Below are positions 58,980 through 64,000 of a stretch of 64,000 nucleotides of DNA, piece by piece (positions within the stretch are counted from its first letter, which is position 1; every line of letters begins with the position of its first letter). The stretch comes from Umbilicaria muhlenbergii (taxonomy: Eukaryota; Ascomycota; Lecanoromycetes; Umbilicariales; Umbilicariaceae), in the NCBI GenBank assembly GCA_000611775.1, contig KK106986.1:62001-126000 (forward strand), read 5' to 3'. The notes beneath the pieces were generated by a model, which was given only the letters and a program-made list of their open reading frames with translations, had not been told where the DNA came from and ran no database searches. A program made the position numbers and the translations under genes.

Positions 58980-61303
58980 ATGAGCTGGGACAATCTGTCC
59001 GGTGAGCTAGCATCTTTCCTCTAGTCCGCACTTCGTCATACTCGTTATTTCTCGTACCGCGTCATCTTCAAGATATCATAAGCACATCGAGACTATCGTC
59101 GATGCTTCTGTTGACCGTAAATAGGTGCTTCAGCCGCTAAATGGAGCGGGACAATCGCTGCCGCGCCAGATACCTCCTGGAATGCTGGCGACACGGGCGC
59201 TAAAGGAGACTGGGGTGCATCGGCTCCTGTTGGAGGCGACTGGGGTGCTGGCGGCGACTCTGGTGGCAACACAGGCTTCGGCGAGTTCAACATCTCCAAG
59301 CACGCGAACGGTGATCTTGGTGCAGGTGGTGCCGGTGCCGGTGGTGACGATGGTTGTCGCAAGTAAGCTGGCTAGCTCACGGGTCTCTGCCGCCTGTACT
59401 AATGAAGCCAATAGCTGTGGTAACACTGGCCACTTTGCTCGCGACTGCCCAGAGCCTCGTAAGCAGAGTGGAGACTGCTTTAATTGCGGTCAAGCTGGGT
59501 GAGTCTTTGCCTCCTGCCATATGTCGATCAAATGCTGATGGCGTTAAAGCCATTCCAAATCGGACTGTCCGAACCCTCGTGTCTTTACAGGAACTTGTCG
59601 CATCTGTAGCAAGCAAGGTCACCCCGCTTCCGAGTGCCCCGATAAGCCAGCGGAGATCTGTAACAATTGCAAGAAGGAAGGTCAGTAATGGTCTCCAATA
59701 GATGATATCGCATGGTACTAGTGGCTGACCAAATGTCTAGGCCACAAAGTACTCGACTGCAAGGAAAATCGCGTTCTCGACCGTTCCAAGGTTTCCGACA
59801 AGTCTCCTGACCAAGCATGGATTGCATTGAAGGTAGCGGATGCAGGTCGTGACTTGGATGATTTTCGCGAGGTATGCTAATGCTAGCGGAGAGCCCGCTC
59901 TTCTGGGGCATGAGAAGGCTGCTGACAGCTGTGACTCATAGGCTGTTCAAGTCTATGCCAAGGCTGTTCCGGATACGACGTACGATCAGCTGGAGCTTTC
60001 CTTCCGTAATAACAACTTCAATACCTATCTCATTGCATATGTGAGTAGTTCCGTGTCGCTCGTACCATGTCCGACGAGTTGACCATGGTGGCTCTGTTAG
60101 GAGAAGGAGCGTCCGAAATCGCACACCTTTGTCAACCTTCAGGGTAAATTGGATTGCACCTACCAAGTTGGATATTACTTCAGCCCGAAGCCGAAGCGTA
60201 CCAATGCTGCCCAGGGTTGGCCTGCTTCGCCTGAGGAGAACATGGAGCGTTTGAAAGATGCTGGTGTTCCCATGGACCGCCTCATTATCAAGTGTAACAA
60301 CTGCAACGGTAGGGTATCCCTTCCCTTCGAGTAGGCCATGAGAGACCGCGGGTTCGCTGATATTGCTTTAATTATTCAAGAGCTTGGTCATAGCGCAAAG
60401 ATCTGCAAGGAAGAGAAACATGCAGTAGACCCCCCCAAGGTGAATTGTGTCAATTGCGATGAGACAGGCCATAGAGTTCGTGACTGTACTAAAGCAAGAA
60501 CCGATCGCTTTGCCTGCCGCAACTGCAAGTAAGTTCAATATGAGGTATCCTCACTGCCATACCGAGTAGTAGTGGCTGATGAAGATGAAGGCAATCGGGC
60601 CATACTGCGGCTGAGTGTCCAGAGCCTCGCTCGGCTGAAGGCGTTGAGTGCAAGAAGTGTAATGAAGGTGAGCCACAGTTTAAGTCCTCAACTCCACGTG
60701 AGCACTGAGCTGAACATGAGCAGTCGGTCATTTTGCGAAGGACTGCCCCACCGGCGGTAGTAGTGCTTGTCGTAACTGCGGGTAAGTCTAGAGAACTTCA
60801 CCAACACTTATTGCATACTGACATCGCCTTAGTGAAGAAGGTCATATCTCGAAGGAATGCGAAAAGCCCCGTAACCCGGCTACTGTGACCTGTCGCAACT
60901 GCGAGAAGAGTAATTGACAAGATACACAAAGCTCATTGCTTAAGACATGTGACGCTAACAGATGCTTCAGTGGGCCATTTCTCGAAGGATTGTACGGAGC
61001 CGAAGGACTGGGGTAAGGTCAAGTGCAGCAACTGCGGCGAGAGTATGTGTCCATCATCAAACCCAACGTGTAATGACTGACATACCCGCAGTGGGCCACA
61101 CCATCAAGCGCTGCAAGCAGCCTGTTCCCGGCGAAGAAGGTGGTGGCGACGGAGGCTTCGGTGCGACCAGCGGGTTCGACAACGGTGCAACTGTCGGAGC
61201 TTCGAGCGCAGCAGGGGACTGGAACACTGCTACTCCTGCCGCCGCGGGTGGGTCTGCAAGTGATTGGGACACTGCACCAGTCGCGGCTTCAGGAGCATGG
61301 TAG
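58980..61303 (+). CDS. CnjB-like protein with 11 CCHC zinc knuckles
   Basis: Nucleic-acid-binding zinc-knuckle protein of the fungal CnjB type, related in motif to CNBP/Gis2. Thirteen exons: 58980-59001, 59125-59362, 59415-59498, 59550-59680, 59741-59871, 59942-60040, 60101-60308, 60381-60528, 60591-60667, 60724-60781, 60833-60909, 60971-61042, 61092-61303; 518 residues, all phases agree. A Gly/Trp/Ala-rich N-terminus precedes four knuckles (CRNCGNTGHFARDC, CFNCGQAGHSKSDC, CRICSKQGHPASEC, CNNCKKEGHKVLDC). A unique central domain follows (DDFREAVQVYAKAVPDTTYD ... GYYFSPKPKRTNAA), then seven more knuckles and a GDWNTAT/SDWDTAP tail. The central part is conserved in fungal homologues as far as I know. 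Nine of the knuckles are split by introns. Likely binds RNA or single-stranded DNA. Confidence 0.92.
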
Positions 61304-62838
61304 AACTCTCTACTTTGTCGCAGGGTGGACTTCCAGGCTGCTGAGTTGGTGGCGTACGGCACTCGGTCAGGCTCTGGTTCCACTTCCTCTCGTCATTCTT
61401 GCTGCTCACTCACTGTATGAGACGAACGTTGTCTTTATGCGAAAGTTTTCGGTTGGTTTAGCTGGGTACTCTGTTCTCTTTTGCGAACACCACCATTCTA
61501 GCGACGTGTAACAGCTTGAGTGAGTGGGGAGATAGCAGTAGTGTCATCTAGTGAGCAATGGAAGGAGCAGCCAACTCTAGTCCTTTAGGACCTTAACAGT
61601 GAAGCGATCAAAACAGTGAAGCGCAATTAGAACAAGAGGGTCTGGGGTTCCTGGGTTCATTCCGCGATATACTCGCGAATATGACGAAAAAATGAAAGCT
61701 CTCGTGGAGACAGTCCCCGGACGAAAGCCTGGTCTCAACACGGGGAAGATATCCCGTCGCACTCGAATCGGCAGGTAACACATGCTGCCCGGTGTTTGGT
61801 GATTTACCACCTTGATACGTCGTGGAAAGTGCCCGTCGCAAGGTTGTGCACAAATAACCCCGGGATGTCCCATGAGGAAGTGGCAAAGCCTGAAAACCTC
61901 TAGAGTGCTCCGAATAAGCTGGACAAGCGCTTTCAAGCGGCTTATATACTTTTACCAGGACCTGGGAACGATTGAGATGGTCAATGAAGACGAGCATTTA
62001 ACTCGCGAGTACCGAGTCCCACCAGTAAACGGCCAGAGCTTTTCAATCGAGAAGTGATGGTACGTGGTAGGTACTGGTTTTGGGCAGACATTGACACAAA
62101 CGGACAATGTGGATTGACGAATCTTATTTGTCAATGAGGAAGTTCCTCCGAAGCTTCTGTTCGAGCGGTGGGGCGGAGAGTTTGAGTATGGGACGTCTGA
62201 GCATGGGACGAAAGCTAACGAACGTCCTGCAGCCCGGTTCCCCACACCAAGTCTCGTCGAGCCCTCGGTCTTCGCATGTCGTACCAGGAAAGCAGGATGG
62301 AGGGCAGGGGATGCTGGCCTATCGACGAATCGCGTGGCGCACCGACCCTGCAAGAGATCATCATCACTCCTAGATGTGCCAGGGTCGAGCGTGCCGCCAT
62401 GGCCGACGCTTCTCCATACCATCCTAGGTTTTGGTAAAGGATAATAAAGGATACCACGCATGATGAAAGAGGCAGACCAACCAGCTGGAGGGACGACCAG
62501 TGATGGGGTGTTTTGGAGAGATCTGACCGTTCCGCCGGGACCGGTAGAGACGAGTCCACCAAGACCCGACGTGAGAGCTCGTGGGGCGTATGGCTTTGCC
62601 TATCTGCACCCTTCGATGCATGCGTTCCATCGAAGTGATTATTACCACACGATCTACCACATCGACTAGCTGTTTCAGACTTCTGCCATATTGCGTCTCC
62701 CATACCTTATGTTTTTTCATTTACCTTACCCAAGACACTCTGCATCTAGCTGCCGTCCTCAACCTCGATCCTCCACGAGCGCGACCCGACGCATAACTTC
62801 CTGCCATACGCCAACCTCGTTGGCAAAACATAGCCAAC
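61304..62838. other. Intergenic region, no gene recognised
   Basis: About 1.5 kb. Several overlapping frames of 70-170 codons on both strands; none has a recognisable motif or consistent splice signals. Confidence 0.5.
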
Positions 62839-64000
62839 ATGTTTGGGGGGCGTAGATACTTCGGCCTCACCGGCACGGGGCTCAACGTAGCCATCGGCAT
62901 GCTTGCTGGTCTTGACTTCTTGTACAATGTTCAGAACTCGGGCAGAAGTGCGATAGCTAACGACGTGTTTTTAGTTTGTTTGGCTATGACCAAGGCGTCA
63001 TGGGCGGCTTGCTCACCCTACCTACATTTGTGAGTTCTGTTCCTAAGCAATAGTACCAGCGACCATAATGTCTGACCATTCCCCAAGGTTGCAGTCTTCC
63101 CCGAGATCGATCTCAACGCGCCGGGTCTCACTAAGTCGCAACAAAACCATCGGTCCACAATCCAAGGTCAGTAATCGCCAGGTGGGTGTGTTATATGGCA
63201 ATATGGGCTCAACGTTCTCGACAGGCATCTCTGTGGCTTCTTATAATCTGGGGTGTTTCGCTGGAGCCATTCTTACCATCTGGATTGGGGATATACTAGG
63301 GCGCCGAAAGACCATTTTCCTTGGCTCCTCGATCATGATCGTTGGTGCCGTATTGCAGTGCTCTGCATTTTCGTTGGGTCAACTCGTGGCTGGCAGAGTC
63401 GTTTCGGGGTAAGAAGTATCAGTGCCTCGTAATGGGTCCTTCTAACGAGTAAACATAGGTTTGGCAACGGTCTTAATACCTCTACAGTCCCTACATGGCA
63501 ATCGGAGTGCTCCAAGTCACACAGACGTGGTCAATTGGTTATGGTCGAGGGAGCAATGATCACTGGGGGTATCTGTCTTAGTTACTGGATTGACTTCGGC
63601 ATGTCCTTTTGTACTGGTTCGATATCGTGGAGGTTTCCCATCGCCTTCCAGATCGTCTTCGCAATCGTAATTCTGGCTTTCGTTCTCGAGTTGCCCGAGT
63701 CGCCCAGGTGGCTGATTCTCAAGGTATGTCTTTTTCCATTTCAAGACCGGTTATGTGCTTGTACTGAAAAGGCATTAGGGCAAAGAAGACGAGGCGTTGA
63801 CGGTCTTGGGAGCCCTCAGCCATCTACCGGCAGATGACCCCTACATCCATGGCGAGTTCATGGCAATCAAAGATACAGTCCTGGAGATGTCCCAAGGTGG
63901 CTTGCGTGACATATTCACTATGGGTCCAGACCGCCACTTACATCGGACGGTTCTCGCCTACGTCAACCAAGTTTTCCAACAGATATCCGGTATTAATCTC
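62839..64000 (+). CDS. MFS sugar transporter, 5' part
   Basis: Sugar porter of the major facilitator superfamily, cut by the window end. Exons 62839-62921, 62975-63029, 63088-63166, 63225-63408, 63459-63723 and 63779 to beyond 64000 are phase-consistent. Span 1 reads LNVAIGMLAGLDFFLFGYDQGVMGGLLTLP, with the sugar-porter GYDQG motif restored by the first splice. Span 2 and the loop give YNLGCFAGAILTIWIGDILGRRKTIFLG (the G-D-x-x-GRRK motif). VPTWQSECSKSHRRGQLV matches the conserved PxYxxE-type motif after span 4. PESPRWLILKGKEDEAL ends the N-half, and QVFQQISGINL starts span 7. About half of a typical 520-550-residue protein is present. Substrate unknown; hexose or a related sugar by family. 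Confidence 0.92.

Noticed and set aside
61577-62720. Several overlapping frames of 100-170 codons between the zinc-knuckle and sugar-transporter genes
   Set aside because: No conserved motif, and frames overlap on both strands without splice logic.

Overview
The window looks like a chromosome segment of a filamentous ascomycete (Pezizomycotina). The evidence is the many short introns (mostly 49-87 nt, GT-AG, CTAAC/CTGAC-like branch sites), fungal gene families such as Som1, Par32/DUF3602, CnjB-type zinc knuckles, Flc/TRP-like channels and AIM24, and base composition near 50% GC. A Dothideomycete is plausible but is an inference. All coding models below were assembled by hand from open frames plus splice signals; exon phases were checked arithmetically and add up to whole codons for every gene called intact.

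Layout. 1-4.7 kb: gene-poor, with a broken kinase-like gene on the minus strand. 4.7-17.8 kb: a dense block of conserved genes: class-3 fatty aldehyde dehydrogenase (+), SH3 protein of the Lsb type (+), MFS monocarboxylate-type transporter (-), AIM24-like protein (-), eIF2 beta (-), TAF8 (+), Som1 (-) and an XRCC2-like RAD51 paralogue (+). 17.8-30.3 kb: a looser stretch with a 70-bp minisatellite, a BBE-type FAD oxidase with a disordered 5' end, a tRNA-like relic, a Par32-like protein (-), the dynactin actin-related protein Arp1 (-) and a decayed secreted glycoprotein gene. 30.9-45.5 kb: HAS1 RNA helicase (+), a 1769-residue disordered protein (+), a low-complexity stretch containing a 40-N assembly gap, and an Flc/TRP-like membrane protein (+). 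45.5-53.6 kb: an accessory island with nested terminal-inverted-repeat elements, a secreted-protein gene split by one of them, a broken ankyrin gene and a second small inverted-repeat element. 53.8-64 kb: a short-chain dehydrogenase (+), a Myb-like/coiled-coil protein (+), an 11-zinc-knuckle CnjB-like protein with 13 exons (+) and a sugar transporter running off the right edge (+).

I see no biosynthetic cluster or defence locus. The conserved genes serve general cell functions: translation (eIF2 beta), transcription (TAF8), rRNA processing (HAS1), mitochondrial import and membrane (Som1, AIM24), dynein transport (Arp1), actin patch (Lsb) and lipid aldehyde oxidation. They are interleaved with patches of decay and repeats. 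The most unusual points are the exon pattern of the zinc-knuckle gene, the nested and gene-splitting inverted-repeat elements, the identical 70-bp repeats, a GC-AG intron, a 13-nt microexon, and several genes broken by in-frame stops.
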